From contig NC_062983.1 in the NCBI RefSeq assembly GCF_023078275.1, forward strand, positions 1,233,001 through 1,297,000: a stretch of 64,000 bases of DNA, given 5' to 3'. Origin of the DNA: Leguminivora glycinivorella. Lineage: Eukaryota; Arthropoda; Insecta; Lepidoptera; Tortricidae. Under the pieces are notes generated by a model. It was not told where the DNA came from. It worked only from the letters and a program-made list of their open reading frames with translations, and did no database searches. Of this stretch, positions 19,898 to 31,684 are shown one piece after another (position 1 is the stretch's first letter; each line of letters begins with the position of its first letter). A program made the translations under genes and the position numbers.

Positions 19898-20472
19898 TTT
19901 TTATTATATAGCTTAATAATCAAATTTTAGTTATGCAAAAAAATCCTTGGCTGATTGAAACATCCTTTTCCTGAAGTATTGCACGGATTGTATTAATTTT
20001 TAAAACTAAATCCATTACTCCCTTGGGAATAAAATAGTACATTATTCTTCAGTACACGTAGACGCAATGAGTGATCAAAAGTTATAAAAGATATACCTGT
20101 CCTTCAGGGTCGTACATAAAAAATGCAGCAACAAAAATAAACAAATTAACACTCCATCCACTACCCGGAAACATCTGAGCCGTATGTCCATGCCCCTTTC
20201 AAAGAAATACCAACCTTACTGCAATATATCAAAGTCGATTTTCTAAAAGATAGTAATACAATGGGTGTATTGTAAAGTATTTGATAGACTCCCATGGCCC
20301 CGATGTAGGAAATTCAATAACATCTTGACACAGAAACGATTTGAAAGGAAATATTTTTTTAGGAGAGGTTGTTTGGAAATGTCAATATTGGTAGTGAGTG
20401 TATAACGGTATTGACGTAGAATGGGTATATAAAACCATACTTTAGCTTCCTAGGTCCTAGCTGTGCATAGTA

Positions 20473-20569
20473 ACGGAAAACAAAAAAAAACACGGTGTAA
20501 GTAGGTACTGTACTTATTCAGTTCGATTAAATTCAAATTATACACCGTGTTTTTTTTGTTTTCCGTTAA
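20473..20569. mobile_element. Foldback MITE with AACGGAAAACAAAAAAAA arms
   Basis: AACGGAAAACAAAAA then CACGGTGTAA at 20472-20501 is mirrored by TACACCGTG then TTTTTTGTTTTCCGTT at 20541-20568. The arms are about 28-30 bp with about 40 bp between. Noncoding. Confidence 0.7.
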
Positions 20570-20609
20570 ATTCGACACGCAGTTAAGTTCATCATCAGGA
20601 ACCACCCTG

Positions 20610-20795
20610 TATATCACTTTTTGTCAATGGAATTCCTTGCCGGCGGCTATATTTACAAGCTCATATAACCTGGCGACCTTCAAATCAAGGGTGAACAGGC
20701 ATCTTCTGTGCGAGCTCACTCCATCATAGGCCACGTCTTTGCCTTTGGCTAGTCTGCGGTCAAGAGTAAGCCTCTTCTTAATAAAAAAAAAATCT
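20610..20795 (+). pseudogene. LINE 3' terminal coding fragment, copy 1
   Basis: The + strand encodes QWNSLPAAIFTSSYNLATFK then SRVNRHLL and a stop. The WNSLP...FKSRVNRHLL pattern is a C-terminal tail shared by several insect LINE families. An A-rich tail follows (20780-20800). A second, shorter copy lies at 27555-27670. Dead fragment. Confidence 0.6.
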
Positions 20796-21266
20796 TTTTT
20801 TTCGTTTCCATACGTATTAAATGGATTAATTAGTGTGAGAGGACCTTTAATCATAACAATAAAGTCATTGTCAAGTGTTTGACGGCACATATCAAAGCAA
20901 ATAACATTAGGAAGTGGTTAGGGATGCCACACACGTGTTCAGTAATTTTTTTTAAATATTTCGATAACCGTAAGAGTTAAGAGGTTAGTTTCTTAAAGAA
21001 ATTGATTGTATTTGAACTAAATAATCTTCCCTTAAAGTTAACGGAATTCAATAAAAACAGCCTGTATAAAAAAGTTGCATTTGTTATCGTTCCATTTTCA
21101 AAGGGAATAAAATAAACTCTATACACTAAACTTCTAGTCAAAATTTCAGTGGCAAGTTTTTTTTTTTTTTTTCATTTAAATGGCCGAGCTTTTACAATCA
21201 AGTTTATAAACAGTGTGTGGCAGTGTATTAGTGATATCATTTTGATACACATTAAATATTCCTTAG

Positions 21267-21389
21267 GGGCCACTTGCATCAATGAAACTCGAGAGTTAGC
21301 CCGAGGGTTAACCCACCATTTTATATGGGATTTGACAGGTTGACAGCCCACTCAGTAACCCTTAGTTAAGTGGTTGGTGCAAGTGGGCT
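21267..21389. mobile_element. MITE, 'GGCCACTTGCA' family, copy 1
   Basis: The ends GGGCCACTTGCATCAATG and GGTTGGTGCAAGTGGGC form an imperfect inverted repeat; the middle contains ATTTTATATGGGA and GACAGCCCACT. A second copy is at 60619-60723. Confidence 0.7.
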
Positions 21390-21469
21390 TTAGTTATATA
21401 AAAATAAACGACCATCTATTTTGTTATATTTTAAAGGTTTTCATTGTTTTGACTGAAATCATTTTGTGC

Positions 21470-21880
21470 TTTCTTCTTCTTCCTCCTACCCTTATCCCAC
21501 GTTATGTGGGGTCGGTACAACATGTCTTTCTCTTCCATTCTCCCCTATCTTTCGTCATCTCAACACTCACATCTTTCTTTCTCATGTCCTCTTTCACACA
21601 ATCCATCCATCGTTGTTTGGGTTTACCCCTCCCTCTCCATCCATCAACATTCATCTCCAACATTCTTTTGCCTATATGACACTCATCCCTCCTCATTACA
21701 TGACCGTACCACGCCAACCTGCCACTCCTCATCTTTTCCGTTATAGGCGCAACTTTCAAACTTCCCCTAATATACTCATTCCTGATCCGATCCATTCTGG
21801 TCACTCCACACATCCATCTCAACATTCTCATTTCCGCTACGTGCACTCTCCTTTCATCCTCCACCTTTGTGCTTTAAAAG
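21470..21880 (-). pseudogene. RTE-like LINE C-terminal fragment with 3' end
   Basis: The minus-strand frame 21864-21502 reads AEMRMLRWMCGVTRMDRIRN, then LAWYGHVMRRD, NVDGWRGRGKPKQRW and DRGEWKRKTCCTDP. This is the conserved tail after the reverse transcriptase of RTE-type LINEs (WYGHV, GRGxPxxRW, DRxxW). It ends in a GAA-rich 3' terminus near 21475. The catalytic part is missing. Confidence 0.75.
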
Positions 21881-21969
21881 TCGGTATTTTAAATATTACT
21901 TCTTGTTCACAGATCACTCCGATGACGAGCTTCTGTAGGGTGAGTATCTATTTTGTATTATGAATTCGC

Positions 21970-22125
21970 TTGCATTAGAAAGAGACAAAAAGTAGCCTAT
22001 GTCACTCATTATTCCTTCAACTATCTCCACTTAAAAATCACGTCAATTTGTTGCTCCGTTTTGCCGTGAAAGACGGACAAACAAACAGACACACACACTT
22101 TCCTATTTATAATATTAGTATGGAT
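21970..22125 (+). repeat. Dispersed repeat with CAGACACACACACTTTCC tail, copy 1
   Basis: Shares AGTAGCCTATGTCACTC, CTTCAACTAT, TCATGTCAATT-like and GACACACACACTTTCC blocks with 24570-24695. Probably the 3' portion of a short retroelement. No coding content. Confidence 0.55.
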
Positions 22126-22139
22126 AATAAAAACATTTA

Positions 22140-22450
22140 CTTCAGACTAAGCAGAGGATGCAAAAGTGTGAAGGGAAGATTAGAGCTAAGGGAGAGCGAA
22201 TGCACCCGTATGCGGTTAGTGTTGCATTTATCCGCACAAAACGATTTGCCTCATCTATTGTAATGCGGACTGCAAAGGAATGGAATGCGCTCCCACCATC
22301 GGTGTTCTCAGAAAAATACGACCTCGGTCTCTTTAAACTAAGAGTGAATAGGCTATTAGTGAATCGGTGAGCTCCATCTTATCTTAGACTCTGTCTTCAC
22401 TTCCCATCAGGTTTGACTAGGGTCAATCGCCGATCAGTCCATAATAAAAA
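22140..22450 (+). pseudogene. LINE 3' terminal coding fragment
   Basis: The frame at 22158-22370 encodes RTKRFASSIVMRTAKEWNAL then PPSVFSEKYDLGLFKLRVNR and a stop. This is another version of the WNxLPxxVF...YdLgxFKxxVnR C-terminus of insect LINEs. A 3' UTR follows to an A-rich run near 22450. Severely 5'-truncated. The bases from 22450 to 23130 show no gene. Confidence 0.6.
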
Positions 22451-23132
22451 AGCAGAAATCCAGAAATGGTTAGTAGAATATTAGGACTTACGTTTATTAT
22501 TTAACCCGACGTTTCGGGTAAATATAGACGTAAGTTTTACGCGATTAAGTCCCGTTTTAATTTAATAATATGAGTGAAGATCGTGTTAGTTTAAATGAAT
22601 ATAAAAAAATTTAAGAAATCTAAAAATTATACTCTTACGATCGTTTAAGCGATTGTGAAGGTTGACCAGGCCCCTGGTCCTTTATGTAGAATATCATTTA
22701 TTCGTGAACACAGTCAAGATTATATTTATGATATATCCTACACATATCCATGAATACACCCGTCTTCACTGCCAGCAGACAGCAACGTACTGGGTTGCAA
22801 ATTCTAATGCGTTAATATCTTGTAAGATGGGACTGCAGAGTCTGATGTTTCAATCTGACTGTAACCATATATTAAATACCTATAAGAAGATCATACCGAG
22901 CCATAAATCTATGTCAAAAGTGACACAACGCCATCTGCAGGTTTCGAAATCGAAAGCTACAAGACATTTTTTTTGTGGTGCCATCTATGTGTGGTGTAGT
23001 GTATGCGCGTTCTTAGGCGGTCGTATTTTAATGTATGGGATGGTAGGATCTTCTTATATTTAATCTATGCAGTAAATTACTTATCACTAGACGATTCGTT
23101 TGCTCGTTTCTTTTGCCTCTCATAAAATATAT

Positions 23133-23780
23133 TTCCCCTCACTATAGCGAGGAAACTACAACGCAAAAAATGCGTTTATTCATATTCATATTCATATTCT
23201 TTATTTGTATTGATCATACATTGTCATGGATACATTCATAGAACTTAGGTATTAAACAATTTATTTACAATATTTGTTATTAAAATTTAAAAATAAAAAA
23301 TAAAATTTAAAAATAAAATTAGTTATCATTTTAAACATTGAACATTTCTTATTGTGTCTATATAGCGTCCATTCCAATACGTCAGGGTAATGTAAGATAA
23401 CCATAGGAACTACCCTTCCATGAATTCTTTAATCGAATAAAATGCTTTCTGGGTTAGGAAACACTTCAGTTTCTTTATAAAAATGATATCAGACGCAACA
23501 TCCCTTATGTCCGACGGTAACCTGTTATAAAGGCGTGGGCCTATGATCGTGAAGAAGTTACCTGTTTTAGCAAGTCTATCGCTGCTTTATCACTGCTTCC
23601 AGTAGTTCCACAGGTGGTAAATCATCTTCATTACTAGATTCACCTACTTTTATCAATTTTAAAGCAGTTAATTTGACTATATTCAAGGTCAATTTACTTT
23701 ACCCACTAGTGGATAAAATGCGTTTTTACCCGCTGGTATTAAAGGACAAAACACGTGTTTCCGAGCTAGTGAGGGGAAAA
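23133..23780. mobile_element. MITE, 'CCCCTCACTA' family, copy A, split by a LINE
   Basis: The ends TTCCCCTCACTATAGCGAGG and CTAGTGAGGGGAAAA are inverted. The body, including CACTGCTTCCAGTAGTTCC, matches the uninterrupted copy at 29373-29610. In this copy a LINE occupies 23180-23585, and the 5-bp target TTTAT is present on both sides of it (23175-23179 and 23586-23590). Confidence 0.8.
23180..23585 (-). mobile_element. CR1-like LINE, 5'-truncated, inside the MITE
   Basis: The minus strand encodes TGNFFTIIGPRLYNRLPSDI, then KKLKCFLTQKAFYSIKEFM and a stop near 23415, a LINE C-terminus of the same general pattern as 8752-8985. An AT-rich 3' UTR ends in repeats of ATTCAT at 23180-23210. It is flanked by TTTAT. 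Confidence 0.7.
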
Positions 23781-23984
23781 ATAAAATAAAACATTAGCTC
23801 ACTTATCACTGGTTTCCTGAGGCAAACGGTATCCAGCGAATAGCACTGTATTGTAAAGCCGCTATTCATGGGTGCCCCATTATCCCTCACAATGCATTTT
23901 TCCACCAGATTTTATTGTTGTTTATATAGGAATTTTCATTTGTGTGATATTGCGAGCTCGAGTTATGCGTAGCATATTGCAGTT

Positions 23985-24440
23985 TTTTTTATACTACGTC
24001 GGTGGCAAATAAGCACACGGTCCGCCTGATGGAAAGCGGTCACCGTAACCTATGGACGCCTGCAACTCAAGAAGTGTCACATGCGCGTTGCCAACCCCTT
24101 TAGAAACTTGTACACTCCCTTTTGCTGTGTTAAGTACACAGCAAAAAGGAGTGTACAAGTTCTAAGGAGGGTTCGGGTTGCCGACGACTCAAAGGACAAT
24201 AGACGGAACAAATTAGTTCCATAGGTCCTTCCGTCACCAACACACCGCACCCTCGTTGAGCTCTGGCAGCCTTACTCACCGGCAGGAACACAACACTATG
24301 AGTAGGGTCTAGTGCTATTTGGCTGCGGTCTTCTGTAAGGCGGAGGTACTTCCCCAGTTGGGCTCTGCTCTAGATTCGAACGAGATGATATCCGCTGTGC
24401 TGTGCCCTACCACACAAAGCGGAATAACATTCGCTATGCC
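23985..24440 (-). repeat. Dispersed retroelement, 'ACTACGTCGGTGGCAAACAAGCA' family, copy 2
   Basis: Begins with a T-run (the A-tail on the minus strand). An internal hairpin, CTCCCTTTTGCTGTGTTAAG over CACAGCAAAAAGGAG, lies at about 24115-24160. It then matches the 26 kb copy through GGCTGCGGTCTTCTGTAAGG to about 24440. Short reading frames shared by the two copies come from the repeat. Confidence 0.65.
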
Positions 24441-24569
24441 CTACCTCCTACCCTTTTTTGTAACTGAACTTTACGTACATGAATGTATTAAAAATATAGC
24501 TACGCTCTCGTTAAATTAGAAAATTACGGAATACTCCATACAAAATTCCACCCCAGGGGGAGTCATAAG

Positions 24570-24700
24570 AGACAAACAGTAGCCTATGTCACTCTCGTCC
24601 CTTCAACTATGTCCACTTAAAAAATCATGTCAATTCGTCGCTCATTCTTTCCGTGAAACACAGACACACACAAACACTTTCCCATATGACTAATTAATAT
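24570..24700 (+). repeat. Dispersed repeat with CACACACAAACACTTTCCC tail, copy 2
   Basis: Second copy of the 21970-22125 family. A fragment resembling a retroelement end (GGTTCGATTCCAGCTCGGAG) follows at 24870-24890. Otherwise 24700-25240 shows no recognisable feature. Confidence 0.5.
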
Positions 24701-25244
24701 ATGCTATGCATATTAATACTAAATGTTAATCGGAAAGTGACTTAACTACTTCCCTAACTAAAGATCCTTGTACATTCTAAGAACAAATTAAATTACTTTC
24801 ATAGAAAATATTTTAACTTGTTATTTTTTAAGTAGTAACACTACTAAAAAGCGGTAAGCGGAGTACGTTGGTTCGATTCCAGCTCGGAGCACTGGAGGCT
24901 TTGGTCACTTTTTCTTTGTATATGACATTTATTTAATGTTTATCCTTGTACATGACCTTAAAACTTCGAGAAGCAAAGTCTGTGGCGCTTAATAGCCTAA
25001 ACAGAACTTTCTTTATACGCGGCGAATATGAAAAAAGTTTCCAAGCCCAAGAAGGATAAGTTTTTGAAGTTTCAAGAGAAATATTCTATTAAAACGTATA
25101 TACTTAATATTAAGTTAAATTCTTAACAAATAAAACAATCAAAGTTCTAACTGTTATTAAACAACTTAAAATCTGAATTGCCTGTTTTTCTATCAATAAC
25201 TATCAAAATGTGAATACCGTGACAGTAAATAAATATATTTTTTT

Positions 25245-25345
25245 TTTATAAATATTGGGGACACCTTACACAGATCAACTTAGCCCCAAACTAAGCAAAG
25301 CTTATACTATGGGTGCTAAGCGACGATATACATACTTAAATAGAT
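25245..25345 (-). repeat. tRNA-derived SINE body fragment
   Basis: AACTAAGCAAAGCTTATACT then GGGTGCTAAGCGACGATATA corresponds to the body of the SINE seen at 57170-57385 (ATTAAGCTCAAGAAGGCTTG). The tRNA-related head is not visible in this copy. Confidence 0.45.
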
Positions 25346-25708
25346 AGATAAATAGTAAAGGTTATCAAAAGCCACAGACCACTGTTACGATAAATGGATT
25401 AGTGTGCCTTCAACTTCAGAGACTTAAAAAAGTTAGCTAATCGTTTAATTGTAAAACAGTATTAATGAGTCAACATTGTCAACACTCAACTTTCCTAGTT
25501 GCCTCGGCTTTTTACCTTTTCTTCCGACTTATGGGAGATACTTGGCAATTGATTTCAATAATTTCCGTTATTATGTAGCTACTAGTTCTTTTTGAAAACG
25601 CCTATCATCTAATCTTTCACCACGGAAGGCAGGAACCTAACTAAACACCAATTAAGTAACTGTTTGTGTGTAGTTAAGTTACCGTTTTTCGTTTTTAGCA
25701 AAGAGTTT

Positions 25709-26300
25709 TTTTTTTTTTTATATACTACTTCGGTGGCAAACAAGCATACGGCCCGCCTGATGTAAAGCGGTCACCGTAACCTATGGACGCCTGAAACTCA
25801 AACAGTGTCACAAGCGCGTTGCCACCCTATTAGAAACTTGTACACTCCCTTTTGCTGTGTTAAGTACACAGCAAAAAGGAATGTACAAGTTCTAAGGAGG
25901 GTTCGGGTTGCCGACGACTCAAAGGACAATAGACGGAACAAGTTAGTTCCGTAAGTCCTCCCGTCATCAGCACACCGCACCCTCGTTGAGCTCTGGCAGC
26001 CTTACTCACCGGCAGGAACACAACACTATGAGTAGGGTCTAGTGCTATTTGGCTGCGGTCTTCTGTAAGGCGGAGGTACTACCCCAGTTGGGCTCTGCTC
26101 TAGATTCGAGCGAGACGATATCCGCTGTGCTGTGCCCTACCACACAAAGCGGAATATCATTCGCTATGCCTACCTCCTCGAAGAGTTTATATAGACAGAG
26201 AATCTGTCTGAATAAATGGCCTTTCGGGATAAAATGGCCGGGAAGCGGGATGGCTAGCTCCCGTTGTTGAGTCTGTGGCACCATCGCTTAAGGGTTTGTT
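25709..26300 (-). repeat. Dispersed retroelement, 'ACTACGTCGGTGGCAAACAAGCA' family, copy 3 (longest)
   Basis: The longest copy: T-run at 25709, family start, internal hairpin at about 25845-25880, and a region shared with copy 2 to about 26165. It continues through CCTACCTCCTCGAAGAG and GGGAAGCGGGATGGCTAGC to about 26300. No recognised protein. Bases 26300-27550 contain only short unsupported frames. Confidence 0.6.
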
Positions 26301-27554
26301 ATGTTAGGCCCAGCAGATCTCCCTGATCGCTGGCACGTGTACCACGAAGCACGTGGCTCCCGAATCATGCCAATTGATGGATTATTTGCAAAAACGGAAC
26401 TTAATCACGAAGACTCGATTCTTCTCCGATACCTTGGGGACAACGCTTTCTGGAAACGTCGGAGGCTAATCATTCCTTTCAAAACGTAGCAGTACGCGAT
26501 TTATTCCTGAGGGTTTTTTCACCACAGTGAAATTGACACTACACTGACAATTGCTGTGCCTATTTCTGAGCTGAAAAGCAACATGACTGTCATCGTCAAT
26601 ATTTCTTTGTTGAACAGGCAATGTACGGCGAAGTGTCACTGTCGGGCGACAATTGCCACTAATTGTGAAATAGGCCACAGTTCTGCCATTACGCCCATTG
26701 ATGCATTATTTGCAAAACGGGACTTACCGATTCTCACTCACTCAATTCTTCTCCGTCTTGAGAACTTTTCAACCTTTTCTAAAAGGTGTTTCGTTTTAAA
26801 AATGGGGAAATTTAGTCACAAAATTAGATAAACGCGATTAAGTCTTGCTTTGAATTGAATTTAATAGTGAAACTTTAAATCAGTATCATAGATGTCTTTT
26901 CAGATGTCATTCTGCACTATACATTCCGGACCTTTGGGAGACGTGCGCGGACTCGACAATTTCGTTGTGATGAATTATTATTAGTAAAACGTGACGTAAC
27001 AGTTCAAAAATATACATTAAAGTCTTTGACTCACCCTTACCCTTTCTAAGTAAGTAAGTAAGTCAAGAATCCAACGCCCAAACCCAGTGACTGATTGAAC
27101 CCCACAATCGCGTGGAAGAACACGCACGACTAATGGCGACCTTGACTTTGTTGCGATTGAAAATTCGTTCGAGGCGTGTCGTTATATTTTTAGAGGGTCA
27201 CGAAGTGTGAAATACCCTGATTTACACACCAGTGGTGTATGAAGATTCAATACTGATAACAAATATTCTTTGTGTACCCCTTACATTTCATAGAATACAA
27301 AGTCAAAAATATTACTTGGTGATTTGATAAGTATGGGTTTCCGCAAAGGCAAAAGCGCCTGATACCATAGATTATTTCCGTCAGAATATTGTTAGGATCT
27401 ACGAATTGGCTTCTGCTCTTTTGGTTCTTAAAGGTTCATATTTTTTGATGGGAGATGCCAAAAAATTATTTATTCAAGTATAAGGCTATTGGAATAAAAA
27501 AGAAATCTTCACTAGTGAAGAAAAAGAAAGCATAGTTATTAATATTGGAATTAA

Positions 27555-27675
27555 GCCGAGGCAACCTTCAAATCAAGAGTGAACAGGCATCTTCTGCGCG
27601 AGCTCACTCTATCGTAGGACACGTATGCCTTTGGCTAGTCTGGGGCCAAGATTAAGCCCATTTATAATAAAAAAG
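27555..27675 (+). pseudogene. LINE 3' terminal coding fragment, copy 2
   Basis: AACCTTCAAATCAAGAGTGA then ACAGGCATCTTCTGCGCGAG matches 20672-20715, encoding ATFKSRVNRHLLREL. An A-rich tail follows near 27665. Very short. Confidence 0.5.
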
Positions 27676-27924
27676 ATGTATTAAAGTGGGCAATCTGTTG
27701 AAGGAAACCTTAAGGTGGAAGGCATTATTGTAGGGGGCCTTTTCAGTGCCACTTCAACAAAGCAGTAATCTATTGTAGCAGTATTTCTTAAGGTAACCTT
27801 CACCTTGGACAAGGTCATTGAGTAGAAACTGGGCTTAATCGAATCTATGACCCTTTTATTCATAAATGTATACAACATTGACATGAAACTTTGAACATCG
27901 TGAGGAAACCAGACTAATTCCAAT

Positions 27925-28075
27925 GGCGCCTAGTTACCCTTCAGGTAGGAAGGTCAGATGACAGTCGCTAAAACTAGTGTCTACCCCAAATCGGGATTAG
28001 TTGCCACAGCGGACCCCAGGCTCGCATGAGCCGTGGCGAATGCCGAGATAACGCAAGGAGGATGATGAGCTTTTC
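27925..28075 (+). repeat. RTE-like LINE 3' UTR fragment
   Basis: GGCGCCTAGTTACCCTTCAG, TCAGATGACAGTCGCTAAAA, GCGGACCCCAGGCTC and the ending AACGCAAGGAGGATGATG form a 3' end I recognise from lepidopteran RTE LINEs. No coding part is present. Confidence 0.5.
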
Positions 28076-28264
28076 GTGGAATCATGTAATATGCATTATC
28101 TAATGAATATACAAGAACAATAGGAAACTTCCTACAGATGGTTCCCAACTTCCGAGAATATCACTTTGAGCACAATCTTCCGTAATATAATATGACAAAA
28201 CTTCTCCTTACCAGGTTCCGGTAATCGGAAAACTACGCCACTTTCACACTAAGAACAATAACGG

Positions 28265-28565
28265 GATCTCATATATTATGTATAGTAAAGTCAGTACGGA
28301 TAAGTGTGCCTTGTGGAGAAGTGTGTCTGGTCTTCATTTGCCTGTTCAAACAGTGATTCTTATTATTCTTATTAAGAATAGCACCATGTATTTGTATGAA
28401 CTTGTATAACCTGGGTCTCATATATGTAATGTATAGTAAAGTCAGGTAAGTGTGTGCCTTGTGGAGAAGTGTCTTCACATTTGGCCTGTACACTTGTACA
28501 GTGATTAAGAATGCAACTAGCAAATAGGTACTTACATGGACTTGTAAAAAAACCTGATAGAGTGA
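28265..28565. repeat. Two-copy tandem repeat of about 160 bp
   Basis: ATGTATAGTAAAGTCAG and GCCTTGTGGAGAAGTG(T) recur at about 28278/28432 and 28307/28461 with indels between. The small minus-strand frames in both copies derive from the repeat. No known family. Confidence 0.6.
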
Positions 28566-29179
28566 GTAAAAAGCCAGACACTTTTACTCTTGTACGGCAC
28601 ATTTATCCGCATGGACCTTAGAATCTATTATTACAATTGGCTGAAGTTTGTCATTAAAATTGGCTGAAGTTTGTCGTTTGTAAAAATAACTGAATGGGTC
28701 AACCCCACTTGCTAGCTTAGCCTAGCCGTGATTACCAAAGTTTAAAAAATACAAGCTAACAAGAATTGATCGTCTAACGAGACTTAGACTCTAACTTATC
28801 GTAAATACTAACACTACTTTATGCCATACATTTTTAGACCTCAGTTTTTGGTACGTACATGTAAGCATCCGAACTGAGGAAAAAATCTAAGAAAACAACA
28901 AACGACCCATATAAACATAATCGGTCGCCGTTCCTACGCAAATCCTCCTATTTTGTGTACACACAGGTCTTCGGGTCTCAATGCTTAGTCGCAGTACGGT
29001 CGACGTTTAGTCGCGGCGACCCAAATGGGGACGATTGGTAACAGGCACAAATGGTCACAGAAGTGACAGAAGTGTGCACTACGCGTGCACACATTGTTAC
29101 CGTTTGGCGACTACTTTCCAAAAATCATTCGTTCATTTCATTCTTTTCAAATGGCGACTGTCAGAGACGTCAAAGTAAA

Positions 29180-29372
29180 AATAGTTATTTGTTATACAAG
29201 GGGGCAAAGTTGTATTTTAACGCCGAGTGTGGAATTGAAAAACGAGCAAGTGAAAGGATTATATAGTTGAACCACGAGCGAAGCGAGTGGTTCGAGAATA
29301 GAATCCTGAACTTGCGAGTTTTTCAACACACGAGAAGTAAAATACATTTGCACCCGAGTGTAACACAAAACT
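29180..29372. repeat. Dispersed repeat, 'CAAGGGGGCAAAGTTGTATT' family, copy 1
   Basis: Matches 50939-51126 nearly base for base (AACCACGAGCGAAGCGAGTG, AAATACATTTGCACCCGAGT). In both places it sits directly beside the CCCCTCACTA MITE, so the two blocks are probably parts of one larger element. Confidence 0.65.
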
Positions 29373-29610
29373 TTTCCCCTCAGTATAGCGAGGAAACTAC
29401 AACGCAAAAAATGCGTTTATCACTGCTTCCAGTAGTTCCACAGGTGGTAAATCGTCTTTATTACTAGATTCACCTACTTTTATCAATTTTAAAGCAGTTA
29501 ATTTGACTATATTCAAGGTCAAATTACTTTACCCACTAGTGGATAAAATGTGTTTTTACCCGCTGGTATTAAAGAACAAAACACGTGTTTCCGAGCTAGT
29601 GAGGGGAAAA
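29373..29610. mobile_element. MITE, 'CCCCTCACTA' family, copy B, uninterrupted
   Basis: 238 bp from TTTTCCCCTCAGTATAGCG to CTAGTGAGGGGAAAA. It is the intact reference for copies A (23133-23780) and C (51127-51660), both of which carry LINE insertions. Confidence 0.75.
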
Positions 29611-30032
29611 GAAATAAAATCATTTGACATTAAAATGTAATGGCGTAAGAATTTGTTAAAGATAAATATTGTTTGCATTTGTAATATAATGTGGGCTAAT
29701 TACCATGGCCAATTAAATTGCTCGAGTGATTTCATAAAATAAGTCTAAATTTATCAACGCGCCATCAATTTACCTCAGTTTAACCAGTAATAATATTATT
29801 GACTACTCGGTGTTTGCGTGTTATGTATATTGATTGGTGAAGTTTTAGTGCTCCGGTGCATATACTATACTGAAATAATAAAAATAATGCCTAGAAAACC
29901 AATAAAGTTGTTAAAATATGGATTAAGACGGTAATATTCCATGTAAAAAACAGTCGCCAAACGGTCACCAAACGGTCGACAAACGGTCGCAAAATGGTCG
30001 CAGCGTACACGCGTGACCGAAAGCAGCAGGGT

Positions 30033-30159
30033 TAGCACATGATTGCCGCGGGAGTATGTCGCCGCGAGATAGACTACCCGTCCTTATGTCATTAATACAG
30101 TTAGAACAAGACGTGTGATCTATCTCGCGGCGACATACTCCCGCGGCCATCATGTGCTA
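30033..30159. mobile_element. Foldback MITE with TAGCACATGAT arms
   Basis: TAGCACATGATTGCCGCGGG then AGTATGTCGCCGCGAGATAG is matched inverted at 30118-30159 with very few differences; arms are about 41 bp with about 45 bp between. It interrupts or abuts a run of CGGTCG-type repeats (29955-30003). Confidence 0.75.
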
Positions 30160-31149
30160 GGCCTACTGTGAATATTTATTATATTTTCAAAATGGCTTCA
30201 TGTATCATTTTTTTCCAGGTATCCTCAAACTTTATAAACAATTAAATATGCCGTCGTACTCAGTTGCCCTCACTAAAGAAGATTAAAAAAAAATTGTAAC
30301 GTGCGTATCGAGCTGCTGGGTTGTAAAGGATCGGGGATCATATTATTATGGTCTTCTATAGAGCAACTAGTATTTTGCGGCATTTCACAATTGACACTTG
30401 TTGAAGTAGTCGTCATTAATATTACTATCAACATTAATTTCAGCGATCTGTACTTCTTAAGTCAAGATTTTTGTATAGATAAGTGTCTACAAATTTGTAA
30501 TGTTAAAGAGACATAAATAAAACGTAGTAGAGTAAATAATGTGTTTTTTTTGTAACCCAAACAAAATACTTGTAGATACGAGTGCGGAAAAGAGGAAAAT
30601 CGATACGAGTAGCGATAAATTAATACACGAACGAAGGGAGTATTTTACTTCGACACGAATTGTGAATGTCCTTTTCGCACGTGTATCGTACGACGATTTT
30701 CAGTACCTAAATCTAAGCTAAGAGTTTCGACCAGACAAGAAATGAATCATTGCTTGATTTGCTCGCACTACTGCGTTAGAAAAAGCAGCATCTGTACTGA
30801 AAAAAACTATCATTGCGCAACAGAAATTCTATTAATATCAAAGTAAATACTCTATTTCATTTGATTCCTACTTTTATTGTGTAAAGCAACACTACACTTC
30901 ATTTTTATCAATAAGAATTTAAAATTATATATTTAATACATTAAGTAATTATAAAGTGCTTATCTATTTGTATTATCATTCTGCACTTTTCTTAACTTTC
31001 CCACATTTCTATAAAATGTCGAAGAGTGCTTAAATGGTCGTCGTCGTTTATTATTATTTAATTCGCTCATATTTAAATGATTCAAAGCAACCAGTCCACA
31101 ACTTCACAAGACAGTTTGAGAAACCTTCGTATTTCAGATTGTCATTTGC

Positions 31150-31465
31150 GGGTACAGTGGTTTAGGAGCAGTTCGGTGATCAGACCTACACATGTGTGTA
31201 CAAATTCTGTCAATGTCACTGTCAGAAACCGTTCTGACAGTGACAATGACAGCCACAAATTCGTCCACATGTTGTTACCGTTATGTGTGCAAACGTCGAC
31301 TAATAAAGTGTCGTTAAAAGTCATTCTGACAGTGACATTGTCAGCCACAAATTCGTACACATTTTGTTACCGTAACGAGTGCACACGACGACTAAATTTT
31401 GTTATTGTATCAGTACGGTCGCATTGTTTGCACGACGTTACCACGCGTTATGTCACATTTGACAG
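31150..31465. repeat. Imperfect tandem repeat of about 100-115 bp (CTGACAGTGACA units)
   Basis: The block CTGACAGTGACA..., GACAGCCACAAATTCGT, CACATGTTGTTACCGT and GACGACTA occurs around 31205-31300 and again at 31325-31395. A related block near 29060-29115 contains GCACACATTGTTACCGTTTG. No protein is supported. Confidence 0.55.
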
Positions 31466-31684
31466 TTAGTTACTGATTTGAAGATTTTGCGACTGAAATG
31501 GTTGTATGGGGACCCAAAACAAGGGATATTGACATTGAACTTTTTTTACAGTTAACGGTACAACTCATTAAGAGCCTAATAGGTACTTAGCCTATCGAAA
31601 AACTTGATTTTTCAGATTAAGTATAATGTTATTTAAATATTCAATAACGGACATTTTTAATTTATAAACTGTTTTCTCCAACAG

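Noticed and set aside
24319..24519. Frame starting MAAVFCKAEVLPQLG, repeated at 26049.
   Set aside because: Both occurrences lie inside copies of the same dispersed retroelement and diverge or stop differently, so they are repeat-derived and not a gene family.
31142..31360. Short frames on both strands across 31.1-31.5 kb.
   Set aside because: They follow the CTGACAGTGACA tandem units; no protein features and no splice context.
1..31684. Further upstream neurexin exons (LNS1, EGF1, first part of LNS2).
   Set aside because: I looked for LNS and EGF motifs with splice sites and found none. A short or diverged exon could still be missed by eye; a spliced protein-to-genome alignment would settle it.
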